64,000 bases of DNA from Channa striata. Taxonomy: Eukaryota; Chordata; Actinopteri; Anabantiformes; Channidae. A model generated the notes under the pieces. It had not been told where the DNA came from. It saw nothing but the letters and a program-made list of their open reading frames with translations, and did no database searches. Location of the stretch: positions 958,377-1,022,376 of the forward strand of contig CM065189.1 in NCBI GenBank assembly GCA_033026295.1, read 5' to 3'. The position numbers and the translations under genes are program-made. Below, one piece after another: positions 11,252 to 22,766 of this stretch. The first letter of the stretch is position 1, and every line of letters starts with the position of its first letter.

Positions 11252-11767
11252 TTAATTAGATAAAAAACTTTTATTAGTTTGTTTCACGTCCAAACGTCTC
11301 AAATGAGTAGCTGGAAGCAGCTGAGTCAGCAGCGGACCTGAAGCTGGATCTTTTCCTACTGGAGGAGCCGGATTCCCTCTTTTTTCTCTGCCTCCTCGTG
11401 AGGACCTATCCAGCTTGGAGACCTTCTGTCTTCTGTCCCCGCAGATAAAGAGAGCTGCACTGTATTTCTTCACCAGAGGAAGGAGACGCCTGTGAAGACT
11501 GCGGATGTCTTCTTCTTGGTGTCCCCTCTCCTCTTCAGCCTTCTGGAGGTCTGTCTTTGACTTCTGTTGTCTCCTTTTATGATGGACAGCTGCCTCTGCA
11601 ACCTCCTTTTCGCCAGCAGCTGCTCCCTGTCCTCTTCCTTCAGGACCACAATCTTTGCTGCTGTCCTCTTCAGTCCTCCAGTTCTCTGCTACCGTCAGCG
11701 CAGAAAGACCAAACGCACACAGGAAGGTACTTTTTAAATCTGCTACTTCCGTAGTCCACTGAGACTA
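11252..11767 (-). other. Unrecognised open stretch, about 170 codons, no Met start
   Basis: One minus-strand frame stays open from 11767 to 11252. Its product would be very charged and basic, with EKEVAEAAVHHKRRQQKSK, then LHRRLLPLVKKYSAALFICG, then an Arg/Gly-rich tail. A second minus frame across 11700-11490 is also open and Lys/Arg-rich, so openness probably reflects purine bias (GA-rich minus strand). No family is recognised, no ATG start exists in the frame and no clear splice sites were judged. It could be an exon, an old TE scrap or chance; I favour chance or TE. Confidence 0.2.
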
Positions 11768-11769
11768 GA

Positions 11770-12654
11770 TGTCACATTTACAGACGTCGAAAGATTAGCA
11801 AGGGAGCCTGCTGGGTCCAGGCCCAGGGGCTCAGAACACTACGACCAAAGACACACTCAAAACAACCTCCTGCATAAATATCAGTAACAATAAGCCGAAA
11901 ATACAACAAGAAGAAGGGACAAAGATACACAAAACGACCCCAAACGACTTAAATTATTTGAGATGAAATGTAACTAAAAAAGATGCATCACGTCCACAAA
12001 GAGACTGAAAACAACCTTATGGACAAAATAGATTCTAATTACTACAAATAGACAGTAAGTGGAAGTCAATTCAGATGTAGATTTAGATTTTAAAATCAGT
12101 TCTATGAATCTAATCTAATAAATGAGACCATCTGAATAAAGATGTAAAATTAACACAGAGAGACACAAAAGCCAAAAAATTAGAACATGTACACAGTGGA
12201 TGAACTGCTAAAATGTCTCCTTGAGTCTGTGGGAGTGAAGGACCAGTTAGGGGCATTTACTTGTCTGAGCCCAAGAAGCCATTGACTGATCAGCTGCTTT
12301 TGTGCAACAAACAGGACAAAAACACCACGTCCCGTTTCTAAGTGCAGCGAGAATGAAAAGCCTCGACCTGCCACCTCTGCTCTCTCTGCCTCAGATGGAG
12401 GCTGATGATCAGGACACTGATCCAAGATGAAAGGACCTAAAGTCAAATATTGTTGTTCCCTTGAAGACACAAATGTTTGTCTGTCCAGCTCGTGGATCAA
12501 TCCAAACTGAGACCCTTGACTCAGAGCAGCTAGTTTCCTAGATCCCGGTCACGTTGTAGACGTGATTTGACATCAGTGTGTCCATCCCAACAGGAACCAA
12601 ACGTTCTTCTGCACAAGGAGACGTCTGCTGTCAGTCCTTTAATTTGTACTGACC
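11770..12654. other. Unassigned DNA
   Basis: AT-rich sequence with scattered short frames. The longest (minus 12180-12500) has no recognisable motif. Nothing else seen. Confidence 0.35.
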
Positions 12655-12733
12655 CATGATCTCAGAGCCACACGTGAAGGTTGACTCACGCAAACATTTC
12701 ACACACTGAACATCAGACACACATTTTGCGTGT
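12655..12733 (-). repeat. Dispersed repeat, copy 2 (inverted relative to copy 1)
   Basis: Reverse complement of 5364-5440, sharing gagccacacgtgaaggtt, tgactcacgcaaacatttcac and gaacatcagacacaca. It lacks the roughly 16-bp internal segment of copy 1. Two copies 7.3 kb apart show a dispersed family rather than a tandem one. Confidence 0.6.
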
Positions 12734-13379
12734 GCAGCAGCTGTTGGCTTCGGAGCATATTTGTAAAATGAAATAATGATTGAACAAAAATGAAACAAAA
12801 CTCACAATGGTTGTGAAAAACAAATAAATAAGAAAAGAGAAAATATAATTCACTGTATATGTCAGACCTGTGTTCTGTCTATTATTTCATGAAAAATTAT
12901 TTTATCTTGTGAAGTGCATCCAGCTTTAAATGAAGTGAAACCACACTCACATTTCTATTTAAGTAAAAATACAGAATGTATATAGATCATTTTAAAATCA
13001 CTGACTCTTTAGCCTATTAACAACATTATCTGATGCCTTTGTACTTCCTACTTCATTTTCCCTACATGATATGGTTCACACTTTGAGAAAGCTTTTTCAG
13101 AAGCCTGAATTTTTAAAAATCAAACCAAAAAACAAGCCACCCAGGCTTCCATTAGACAACAGCTGTTCTCCTTACTCCAAACTAGTATGCAGTGCTCAAA
13201 GTGGAACAACAAAAAAGATGCTGGTGTGACCAAAAGTACTTTTGGTTCTTATCAGATGCTCTTTTGGTTTAATTTTTACACAGCTCGTTTGGAGGAACTT
13301 TTTGGAACCCAGGAGTCCGATTACAGCCTGCACAGAAACCAAACACAGAACTGCACCAAAACAACACAATCCCTGCAGT
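12734..13379. other. Unassigned AT-rich DNA
   Basis: No feature supported. Confidence 0.35.
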
Positions 13380-13530
13380 CACGGTAGTGGTGGTGTGATG
13401 GTGCGGTACGGTTTGCTGTGTCAGGGCCGGGGAGCCTTGGCATCGTCGAAGGAAACATGAATTCCGCCCTTCATAAACGTCAGTTCAGAGTATTGCTTTT
13501 CAGCAGGACCCAGCCTGCTGAATTGGCAGT
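13380..13530 (+). pseudogene. Possible Tc1/mariner transposase scrap
   Basis: A frame reading GSGGVMVRYGLLCQGRGALA, followed by a shifted 'FSAGP' region, resembles the mid-domain of fish Tc1 transposases (GGVMVWGCFAASGPG...). There are several substitutions and frame changes and no inverted repeats were found, so it is a very old remnant at best. Confidence 0.35.
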
Positions 13531-14095
13531 GGACGCTGCTTTGATAATGATCTTCAACAAATCGAAACATGACCGTGTGGAATAACGAGCACCGTGGTTT
13601 ACAACTCTCCCTTTTGGAATGATGAACACAGAATACTGCCACCTGCTGCTAAGGACGGTTCGTTTTTCTCACGTCGATACAAAACGGACATGTTTTAGCA
13701 CTGTGTTTGGACGGCAACTTCACCAAAAATGTAAATGTACATTAATGCTTTTAAACTTCCCTCAGACTTCCCAGTATTAAAATATTTCAACAATTGTAGG
13801 TGAAAAACATCACCCGGAGGAGTTGACCGACTGACTGCGATTACAAACTCCATAGTCTGAGCAGCAAAATAATTTAATCTGCTCTAAAGGCTCCTCCAGG
13901 TGATGTCATTTGGAGGAGTTTCTCAGCTACTAGTAGAGAGATATTTTTAAAATGATTCGAATAGGCATCAAGGTCAATCACTATACGTATTTGTGTGGAG
14001 ACAATCGTTCTCATCCCACAGCGTCATATAATGACACTTTCTAGAGTCAAAATGTCCTTTGGTGTATCATATTAAATGCCAAATAGTCTGCACTG

Positions 14096-14247
14096 CCATG
14101 CAACAACACTCACCGGGAGCAAGTCAGTGGGGGTCCAGTGTCTTGCTCAAGGACACTTTGACATGTGACCAGAGAAGCCGGGGATCGAACCAACAATCGT
14201 AGGATTGGGGCACGACTGCTCTACCTACTGCATCACAGTCGCCCTCA
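14096..14247 (-). repeat. tRNA-derived SINE, truncated
   Basis: On the minus strand it begins ggcgactgtgatgcagtagg, with an A-box-like agtaggtagagc and a B-box-like ggttcgatcc near 14190. The central fish SINE block gtgtccttgagcaagacac follows. It is related to the copy at 38815-39045 but lacks the tail. It derives from a pol III tRNA promoter and is not a tRNA gene: the cloverleaf is degenerate. Confidence 0.7.
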
Positions 14248-17200
14248 ACCTAACACAACCAGCACACAAGATAAATTACAAAAACAGTAACAGGACATAC
14301 ACCTCCTGACCATTGTAAGCACAGAACATATTACACCACTTGAACCCTTGTATCCTATGAGACTTTATATACTACGTCATTGTCGTTGGCTTCAAATATT
14401 GATGCGCCTGAGTTTCTGTTGTACTTTACTTAAAGCTCCGGTTGTCAATCAATGGCACAAACAGATACCGTATGCGTTGTAACATAGAAGGAGCGGGACA
14501 AAGCGGCACTTTTTGACATGGTGTGGTGCAGAAGCCCTTGACTTTTGCTGGCAGTGGGTGCAGCCGTATGTCTGCAGCACTTGATCCAGTGATTGGATGT
14601 GATATTTCTCAACGTTTACAATCACAATGACATGATGTAGGAATTTATGGGGTGACTTCAATTCTCATAACCCACAAAGTTCCCACCTACAAGCTGGTCC
14701 TGAACAAAACTAAATCTGAGACTCTCCTGGTTCCCATTTGGTCAAAGGATTGGACAGACTTGAACTTGTCTGCTCTGACTTGCATGAGTTAGTACCAAAG
14801 TTTACGTTCAAGGTATATTTATATAAATGTTTATATATGCAGTTAGAGCATATGTACATTTCAATTAATATGGAATATGTTCATCAATTGTCTAAATCTC
14901 ACATTACTATGCTTCAAAGTAATATTAATTTCAAACATTGAGACAAAAACAAGGAGAATTTATGTGAAAACTGGATGCTGTAATTGAGAATGCTGTAGGC
15001 ACTTTACCGTACAGCAGTTTCATGTAAACTTTACCAACACTTTTAGTTAGTTTAGCAGGTTTTAAAATTGCTCCTGGTATATTCTGTAATTAAAGGAACG
15101 TTGGAGTCAGTGATGTCCTGTATTCATCCTCGAGCTCCCCCGTCACCATTTGTGCTTTCAATGTACAGCAATTCAGTGATTGTGTCCAGTGCTGGATAAT
15201 TTTGTTCCTTTTTTAAGACAAAAGTATCAAAATATATAACTCTGGTATAACTATTTGGGAACAATGATTTATGATACTGTCTGTATTCTTATTACAAGCT
15301 TGGGAGTTTTAATGATATTAGTTTAAAAATGCTTTATTCTTGTTTTATTGAATTCATTACACCAAGTCTTTTATTTGCTGGTTTGAATTTGTAAAGAAAA
15401 AAGTAGCTAAGAACGTTGTGAAGATGTGGAATAAAACTTGCTGGTTTAAATAAAATCAGGGCTTTGAGGAAAGCAAAGGAAATGACAGCTGATGACAGGC
15501 ATGCCATTTTGGACGAAGTTATTACCAACTGTGTCAACACGTGGGACAAATAGATTTTAAAGCTCCATGCTCTCCTGAACAGTGGCACACGGTTCAGCCT
15601 GCCCTTTCCCTCTCTTTGTGCTGAGTTTTCATTGTAAGTGGCGGGATAATGGCAAGACAAACTCCCCCATGAGGATAATAAAGTTAAAGCGTTTACTAGG
15701 GACGACTGCAGGCTGTGCATCTTCTATCAGCTGAGTTTGCACTCGCTCGAACTACATTTACAAAGGAGAAAAATAAATCCCAACCTAAATGTCTTTTGTC
15801 ATTGCAACATTTAGATTGTAATTATAAAAACGTTCTTTCCAAAACTTGCTTCTGACATTTATTTATTAGCAGTTTACCAAAGACCATGATGAAAATGTTC
15901 TGTGTCAAATATCACAAACACCCACTGGCCACTTCGTTAGGTACACCAGTACAATCTAATGCGAACCAATGCGGCCGCTCTGCCATGAATTCTACGAGGT
16001 TTCTACTGTTTAGTTTTTCAGATGAAACAGTTGGAAGCATGATCGTTCTACTATGTGTTTATTACAGTCTGTGTGGTTGTTGTTCTGAAGTGCATTATGT
16101 TATGTTGTGGTCATAGTTGACCCCCCCTTTAAATAGGGTGGCCCATCTGAAGTGGCGACTGAGTGAAGGTTGTTTGCACATACTTTTGTCAGAATTTTTA
16201 CCCCATTTGGATTCTACTGAACGTCATTATTGATAACACATTACAAAGAGTTACAAACAAAACATCTGTCTGCACAAATATCAACTGTTTGTTTTTAGTG
16301 GCAAATTTGTTCACAACATCACTTCTCACGGACTGAAATTGAAAGCAGTGATATGTCAGTGTAGTGACTGACTCAGAGGCCCAGTCATAGCTTTGATTCC
16401 CTATCCGCCCCTCCAAGGACTGTGGAATCTAAAGAGTATCTGCTTGTTCACTTAGTGCACACATTTTCCACAGCGCTGGAATGCCTTCATTACGCTAATG
16501 GAAAATACAGTGGGCAGAGGAGAAGATCAACTTGCTGCGTGTTCACACCAACATTATTCATTACGACTGTGGTGTTTTTCCGGTCGTGCCAATGTGTGTT
16601 TCTCTCCCGTGAGAAGTTTTACGTTTGCTAGCCCCAGAACACATCCATCACCACGTCCGCCTACGCGATGAATCGCACTCCACAGATAAGACAGATGTCA
16701 ACTGCAGAGGACAGGACGTAACTGTTGGTCAAGCCCGTTTCCATACAGCTCTCGAACAGGTCATGCCATTTTAAAAACTGTACACATCAGGTCATTGGAT
16801 AGTTGCGAATGGGTTTAGATGCACTTAAGCACCCTGGATAATAAGAATCTGCTGCTTTACACTTTGCGAAATCCTGCAGGAACTTTATACATTTTTGTTG
16901 CAGTGAAAATGCAAACCGCTTTTTTAAAACATGGTGATGGTTTTCATTTGCAAGGTTGCATACAATCTGCAGCGGACTGGTTGGATTAGTTGATATTATC
17001 ACAACTTTGTGAATTCTTGGGGGGACGGACTTATTTTTGAGGCCTTGCTTGCATATTCTAGTTGTGTATTGACAGATACATGAAGAGAATGCTGCTTCCA
17101 GACCTTTTAGTGTCTTTAGACTGACAGAAACAGAGCAGGTTTATACAGTTTAAACTGCAAAGAGATGCTTTGAAAAGCAGCTGACTTATGTTTGACAGTT

Positions 17201-17572
17201 GTGTGTTATTTCAGTTTCTACTCATACGGATTCTGCCTCTGTGTTAACAGAAGATGCTGCATACAGCTGCATTTTTTTTCAGTTTAAGTCTTTGGGCACT
17301 GTAGGCACTACTTCATGTAATGATCACTCTTTTCACACAGCCACTCTATTCTGCTGCTCGCTGTGTCTCTAAACTTTTGTCATGCACTTCCTCTTATAAA
17401 AAGCAGTTTAGAAATCTGTTTAAACATGTACACACTCATCTTCACCACCGTAACCATAACATGCTGGGCATCATTTCACTGGCATTCTAGCAGATACAGT
17501 AGCTGGTTACCTCTGTCTTGCTGGACTTTAATAGTTATATTAATCAAAGATCAATGTCATTATCTAGCACAG
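14248..17572. other. Unassigned DNA
   Basis: No gene or clear mobile element. At 15915-15950, 'ccactggccacttcgttaggtacacc' resembles the edge of a very common fish repeat whose class I could not assign. The minus frame 15334-15720 (128 residues) has no recognisable domain. Nothing else is supported. Confidence 0.35.
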
Positions 17573-17625
17573 TAAGCGTGATGTACACACGCAGTATGTA
17601 CATCGCAGTATGTACATCACGCTTA
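17573..17625. repeat. Inverted repeat with internal tandem duplication
   Basis: Perfect 15-bp arms, taagcgtgatgtaca (17573-17587) and its complement (17611-17625), flank a 23-base loop. The loop and right arm contain two copies of gcagtatgtacatc. Transcribed, it would form a strong hairpin. The function is unknown. Confidence 0.75.
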
Positions 17626-18005
17626 AGTCTAAACCAGGACTTAGTTCATCAATGACCAAAAGTGACTCTACAGGTCATCATTACCTGTAGTTACTTTGCT
17701 CGGATTTACATCACTGGACCCATTTGCAAACTTGGTCCAGTTCCCTTTTCAGTTTAGTGTCCCTTCACACATTGAAAGATCCAAGCAAACATAAACGCAT
17801 CACGAGAATCATGATAGTGGAAAATAAAAGTGCTCAAAGGAAGTCGATCCTGTCCTGCACCAGAGACTGAATCGTCGAAAAACTGCACAAATTACATTTG
17901 TTTGTAACAATGGTGATTATCTGGGCAATAAACAAGAAAAGTATTCCAGCAGACGCTGAATGCATACCAGTAACATGCTGTTGTAATGTTACCGTTACTG
18001 GATGC
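17626..18005. other. Unassigned DNA
   Basis: No feature supported. Confidence 0.35.
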
Positions 18006-19184
18006 TGTAACTATAGGACCCAAAAGTAGAAACCGAGACACACCAAAGGTGCAGGAGGTTTATTAACACATGAACTTCTAAAAACAGTTAAATAATTATC
18101 ACACAAAATACTGTAGCGGCGGACACACCGTGGCAGAGTGTGCGGCAGCCACTGCGGGTGGTGGAGCATGAGCTACGCTAGCCTAGCCTAACTGGTACAG
18201 CTAACTAGCGGCTAGCTTGGGTGCTAGCAGGCTAACCCAACCCTAACGCTACCCCAGGTGGAGGGAGGTCACTCGTGCCCCATACACTGCACGACCCCCA
18301 ATGCCTCGTGCTGGCAGACAGACAACCAGGTGACGCAGTTCTTGTCTTTTATTGGCTGTCTCCGGGTGGAGACAACCAGCTTTATTCCACACACGGACAG
18401 GAACAAACGCACTTACACAGGTCAGTCACCGTGAGGGTCACTCCCACACACAACACCCTCCCTCACGGTGCCGGCCAACACTTCTACACATAAACACTAC
18501 GTAAACACAACCAATATCCCCCACACAATCAACACATTCCCCACAGTGCTTTCCCTCACGGCGCCAACCAACACAAACACAAAACCCCAAGTACCCATGA
18601 TCCCCAGCGACCCCATCCCTGGCCCACTGCCCGGGTCACTACAATACTGATACAATAACACTCAGCACAACACTTGAGGAGGTGACAACATTAACTCAAA
18701 GACAGAGACTTGGAGTATAACTAAACTCACTCAAAAGATTTAACAATATTATTTTAATAATGAGACTATAACACTCAGCTCAGACTCATCAGGTAATAAC
18801 ACTGTTAACTCAAAGGCAGAAACTTAGATTTTAACAAAAAATCACTCTTACAGAAGAGATGTTACATATTACAACAGAAATTTACTATAAACAAGAAGAC
18901 AAACGGTAAGTGCACCGGCAACCAGTCAAGGAGGAGAGGAGCATTAATCGCGGAATCCGTGGAGTAAATCTGTGCTGAATAAGCCAGAGAAGCATAGCTA
19001 TAGTCCAGGAAAATTATCCCAAAAGTCGGCATGCAGGGAAACCTTAAAAGGAGCGCTGGAGCTAGATATTCTGGTACAGGAGAGCAGGGAGGCAGCGGTA
19101 CAGGTTAAACTAATAGAGGCTAATGAGTGGTGTCAGGAGAGAGCAGGTGCTGGGGCAACACAGATCATCATCGGTGTCTTGACA
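18006..19184 (-). mobile_element. Solo Gypsy LTR, minus orientation, interrupted
   Basis: On the minus strand it opens tgtcaagacacc...gatgatctgtgttgccc and closes ...tacttttgggtcctatagttaca. Both ends resemble those of the Gypsy derivative at 32018-33829 (tgtcatggcgctgacgctgatctgtgttt... and ...ttgggttctcctaaattacaaccgttaca). A poly(A) signal aataaa lies near 18061 on the minus strand. Removing the nested LTR leaves about 643 bp, a normal LTR length, with no coding sequence on either side. Flanking 5-mers gatgc and gcagc are not identical. Confidence 0.65.
18112..18643 (-). mobile_element. Nested solo LTR with 4-bp target duplication
   Basis: The 532-bp insert starts tgtag and ends ctaca, with atac on both sides (18108-18111 and 18644-18647). 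Excising it and one atac restores a continuous host LTR sequence. On the minus strand it carries two poly(A)-type signals (ggaataaagctgg, ccaataaaagac), indicating minus orientation. No internal genes remain, so it is a solo LTR left by recombination. The element family is not recognised. Confidence 0.8.
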
Positions 19185-19187
19185 GCA

Positions 19188-19462
19188 GCATGGTGGTGGG
19201 GTGGTTAGTGCCGCGGCCTCACAGATTCACATCCCCAGCATTTCTGTGTAGAATTTCCACGTTCTCCCCTGTGTTTACTAGTTTTCCTCCCACAGTCCAA
19301 AGACATGCATGTTAGGTTAATTGGTGACTAAATTGACTACAGGTGTGAATGGTTGTCTGTCTGTGTGTGTCTCTCTGTGTAGGTGATTTGTCCAGGGTGG
19401 ACCCCGCCTCCTGCGCCATGACAGCTGGGATGGGCTCCAGACTCCTGCAGCCGTAAGCAGAA
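19188..19462 (+). repeat. High-copy fish SINE-like repeat, copy 1
   Basis: It follows the familiar fish pattern: a 'gcatggtggtggggtgg' start, cctcacag, ttctcccctgtg, ttttcctcccacagtccaaagacatgca, ggttaattggtgac, ggtgtgaatggttgtctgtctg, and a gacagctgggatgggctcca end. Related copies are at 28790-29570 and 54640-54905. The start and a B-box-like word in the 28.8-kb copy suggest tRNA derivation. Confidence 0.75.
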
Positions 19463-21339
19463 TGTGCAGTACTTGAAATGGCTCAAACATGTGGGTCAAG
19501 ACAAGGTTGTTTTAAGTAGGAGTGTGCTCACAGCAACTGCATAAGCCTGTGGTTTATACTTTGTTATTGTAAATTCAAATGTTATTTTGCAAAACACAAA
19601 AGAGAATTATGAGGAAATCTTGTCAGATTTTCAGTTTTAATGTCATACGTTAGAACATGGTCCACGCTGTGATTGAACCAGTGAGCAGCACTATCACAGT
19701 GTACAACCAGAAGAAGAAGAACCAGAAGGAACTGGAGCATCCTGCCAGAAGTCATTAACCTGTTTGTGTGCGAGAGAGGAGTCTGAAACTTCAGAGTAAG
19801 GGACAGGAAGACAGTATACCATAATGAATAGAACCGTGTTTGGGTGTGAGATGGTAAAGTGAGGTTGTCACATGAGTTATAACTATGTTTAGGTCCAGGA
19901 TGGATTAATTAGCTTGAGTGGACGCTTACTCATCCACCTCCGCCTGAGCTTTGAGAAACATGGCAATGAATGTGACTCGGGGGGCTGACTGATTTAAACG
20001 GACATATTCCTTCTGCTGCAGATAGGTTTTAGTACGACAAAACAAATTAACTTAATGGTTAATGATCAAGTCATTTACTAACAGAGATTTAAAGGAGGGA
20101 TTTAATGTTTGAATTTTTTGTTTTGTTTTGTAGGAGTCTTTAGCTTTATTGGGTTTATTTTTATTTTCATTCAAACCCAATAAAGTCTTTAAATTTATTG
20201 GGTTTGAATGATGAACATCTTTTGTTTTGATTTGACTTAATCAGGATCAGATACACTTTCTATAAGCTTGGGTTGTGGTGAGGGTTTCTCTCTTTTTCAG
20301 GAACACAAGTTCATATCTGGAAGTTTCTCAGAACAACCCTAAACTGACCAGTGGCCACCGAGTAGCTCCACTGGGGCAGCTATGATTAACAGGTGGGTTT
20401 AAGGGCATTACAGTGCTGTTGATGAGATAGAGATCAATTGTTGGTTTTTCACTTGTCCTATTCAGATGTTATTCTGCTGGCATCCTCCCCTGCTACTCCA
20501 AACCTTAGGTGGCTACTACTACTTTGTCTAGCAAGTTTCATTTGACAAGTTCTATCCAGCCTCTACCAAGCAGAGTGGGGCCATGTCCTTTCGCAACCAC
20601 TTCAGCCACTGCAGGTATTCAATACAGTGGCAAGTATAGACTAGGTAGCTATTTGCATTTTCACGTTTTCTTCACACGATGGTCATGAAAATTGGCCAGA
20701 AGGCAGTAGTTCTGGTGTCATTAAACACCAACTGTAGTTATGTGTTAGCAAATATGCACTCTATTCCAATGTTTGGCTTTAAAGGTCACCGGAACTGGTA
20801 CAGCTCTAGACAGAGAGCTTGTTTCATGGTTTAGAGATGTCCTTTAGATCCTCTTTTTGGACTTCAGTCTAATCAGAACAACCAAGAGCATCTGGTCAGA
20901 GGACCTGAGTGCCCTAGATACTAGTCTGAGGATGGAAGAGCTCAGAGATATAGGAAAGCACTGGCCCATTAAGTGTCTTAAAAGATTGAGAACCTAAAAT
21001 TGCTCTAGTATAGGAAACGCTCGGCTGTGCTTACAAATTCCTGTAAGCACTAGCCTAGCAGAACTATTTTAGACCAGCTGCAGACTGTTGTTTGCAGAAT
21101 TCAGAAGTGGACTACTAGAACTAGAATGGACAAAAAGGTGAGAAAAGAAAAGTACTACTCAAAAAACAAGACTGATGGATGTGGATCCTCCTCATGTAAT
21201 TTTTTTTAGTTGTATAACCTTTGTTCCATTGTTGTACGGGTTAACCTTTCTTAAGAATCATCGTTTAACATTTTGTCAGACATGGTTCTGACTGACACCC
21301 CTTTATGTTTTTTCTCTCATGGTCGAACCCGTTAAAATG
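19463..21339. other. Unassigned DNA with a hairpin
   Basis: Apart from the inverted repeat at 20168-20210, I see no gene or recognised repeat. Confidence 0.35.
20168..20210. repeat. Perfect 17-bp inverted repeat
   Basis: cattcaaacccaataaa (20168-20184) is followed after 9 bases by its exact complement (20194-20210). A further partial copy, ctttattgggttta, lies at 20141-20155. Confidence 0.8.
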
Positions 21340-22066
21340 TAAATGCAGCACTACAAATCATCCCAACTACTACCATCACTGAGAACAACAAGCTGATATT
21401 TACCACAACAACTGTGATCCTTGAGGTGCTTGGGTATAAGGTCAACACAAGCAATAAGGTGCAGTATCCTTCATGGAAACTGACGTTGGAGGCTAAGATC
21501 AAGGCAACACAGAGAGAGAGAGAGCTTAGCAAACTACTGGTATTACAGAAAGGCATGATGAAGAATACAACCTACCTAAGAAGTCCAACAACCTGACCAT
21601 ACCTGAGGCCTTTGAGCTTTTGTCAAACAAAAGCTCAAAGCCCTGCCTACCCAGTTGAAGAGATGAAAAGTTGAAACCAGGAGAATAAACATGATGTTCT
21701 CCACAGAATCATCCAAGATGTACTCACAGTGGCAAGGTAATAACACGAGAGCAGACCCACCAAGGCTGGAGACTGAAGAATACTGGAAAATCATATATGA
21801 GAAGGAGGCATCGCAAAACAGCAATGCCCAGTGGCTGGTGGCTAGAGCCGACTAAAGCAAACTTCCTGAACAAGATCCAATAAACAGCCTTGAGTATGAA
21901 GAGCTGGACGGCACCAGGGCCTGACGTGATCCATGGCTACTGGTTAAATAAGCTAACCTCACTCCATGAGCACATGGCAGCACAAACGCCGAACAGTCCT
22001 GATCCTAACAGACTCCCAGAAAGGAGTGGTCCCACCCAACTACTGCCCAAAAACCTGCCTCTGTGT
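21340..22066 (+). pseudogene. R2/R4-type LINE fragment (Rex6/Dong-like?)
   Basis: Scattered plus frames match a site-specific-endonuclease type of fish LINE in order: WKLTLEAKIKATQRERELSKL, then a frame-broken stretch resembling 'RINRMFST...QWQGNNTRADPP', then KSWTAPGPDVIHGYWLNKLT and HEHMAAQ (start of RT), then a shifted stretch resembling 'RTVLILTD-QKGVVPPNY'. The sequence stops abruptly at about 22066. A hairpin with 14-bp arms (21610-21623 and 21627-21640) lies inside. I am fairly sure it is a LINE, less sure of the R4 assignment. Confidence 0.6.
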
Positions 22067-22252
22067 CCAGACCTCAGCATGTTAAGTCAGGACCACCTCT
22101 GTTCCACTACCATCACGCTCAACACTGGTGTACCTCAGCGCTGTGTGCTGAGCCCTTTCCTCTACTCCCTCTTCACCCACGACTGCAAGCCCATGCATGG
22201 ATCCAACACCATTAAGTTTGTAGACGATACTACAATGATCGGTCTCATCAAC
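22067..22252 (+). pseudogene. Internal fragment of LINE A RT
   Basis: About 185 bp nearly identical to 9201-9390 of LINE A, covering DHLCSTTITL, GVPQRCVLSPFLYS and KFVDDTTMIGLIN (the catalytic palm). It has neither a LINE 3' end nor a tail, so ordinary target-primed insertion does not explain it. It shares one frame with the Gypsy RNase H that follows. Confidence 0.8.
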
Positions 22253-22712
22253 AAGGAGGTGTCTTTAGATGACATAGTTACCTATTCCGTAAACTGGACT
22301 GAAGACCTGGAAATATTTACTGACATTTTGCTGGCTGCCCCAAACTTCAGGCATCCGTTCAAGCTAGAGGTGGATGCCAGTGCTCTCGGAGCAGGCGCGG
22401 TGCTCCTGCAAGAGGATGATGCTGGCACAGACCATCCCATTTGCTATTTTTCAAAAAAGTTCAAAAACAACAACTCCATTACAGTACCATTGAAAAGAGG
22501 CATTAGCTCTGTTATTGGCCTTACAACACTTTGAGGTATGTTTAGGTTCCAGTCCCAGGCCGACGATCGTCTTCTCTGACCACAACCCTCTCGTGTTCCT
22601 GACTCAGGTGCAGAACAACAACAATCGTCTCATGCGCTGGTCCTTTAATATTGATATTCGTTACAAAAAGGGACTAGATAATGTAATGGCGGATGCTCTA
22701 TCACGATGTTAG
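22253..22712 (+). pseudogene. Gypsy RT-edge plus RNase H fragment
   Basis: A short RT-palm scrap (LDDIVTYSVNWTEDLEIFTD) is fused to RNase H. The RNase H part begins FKLEVDASALGAGAVLLQED with the first catalytic Asp, continues through HPICYFSKKF, then after a frameshift near 22510 gives FSDHNPLVFL and IRYKKGLDNVMADALSRC. RNase H removes the RNA strand during LTR-element replication. Between the RT scrap and RNase H the connection region is deleted, and integrase is missing after the DALSR motif, where a stop occurs. Confidence 0.8.
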
Positions 22713-22766
22713 GTAATCAAACCTTTATTTATGCGGAAAATGTTTGCTTTTTTTAGGGTTGGGAGG

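Noticed and set aside
14096..14247. Possible tRNA gene (A and B boxes)
   Set aside because: The box-like words are followed by the conserved fish SINE body and no cloverleaf can be drawn, so it is a SINE head.
15334..15720. 128-residue minus-strand frame
   Set aside because: No recognisable domain, no splice context, typical length for chance frames in AT-rich DNA; kept only as unassigned sequence.
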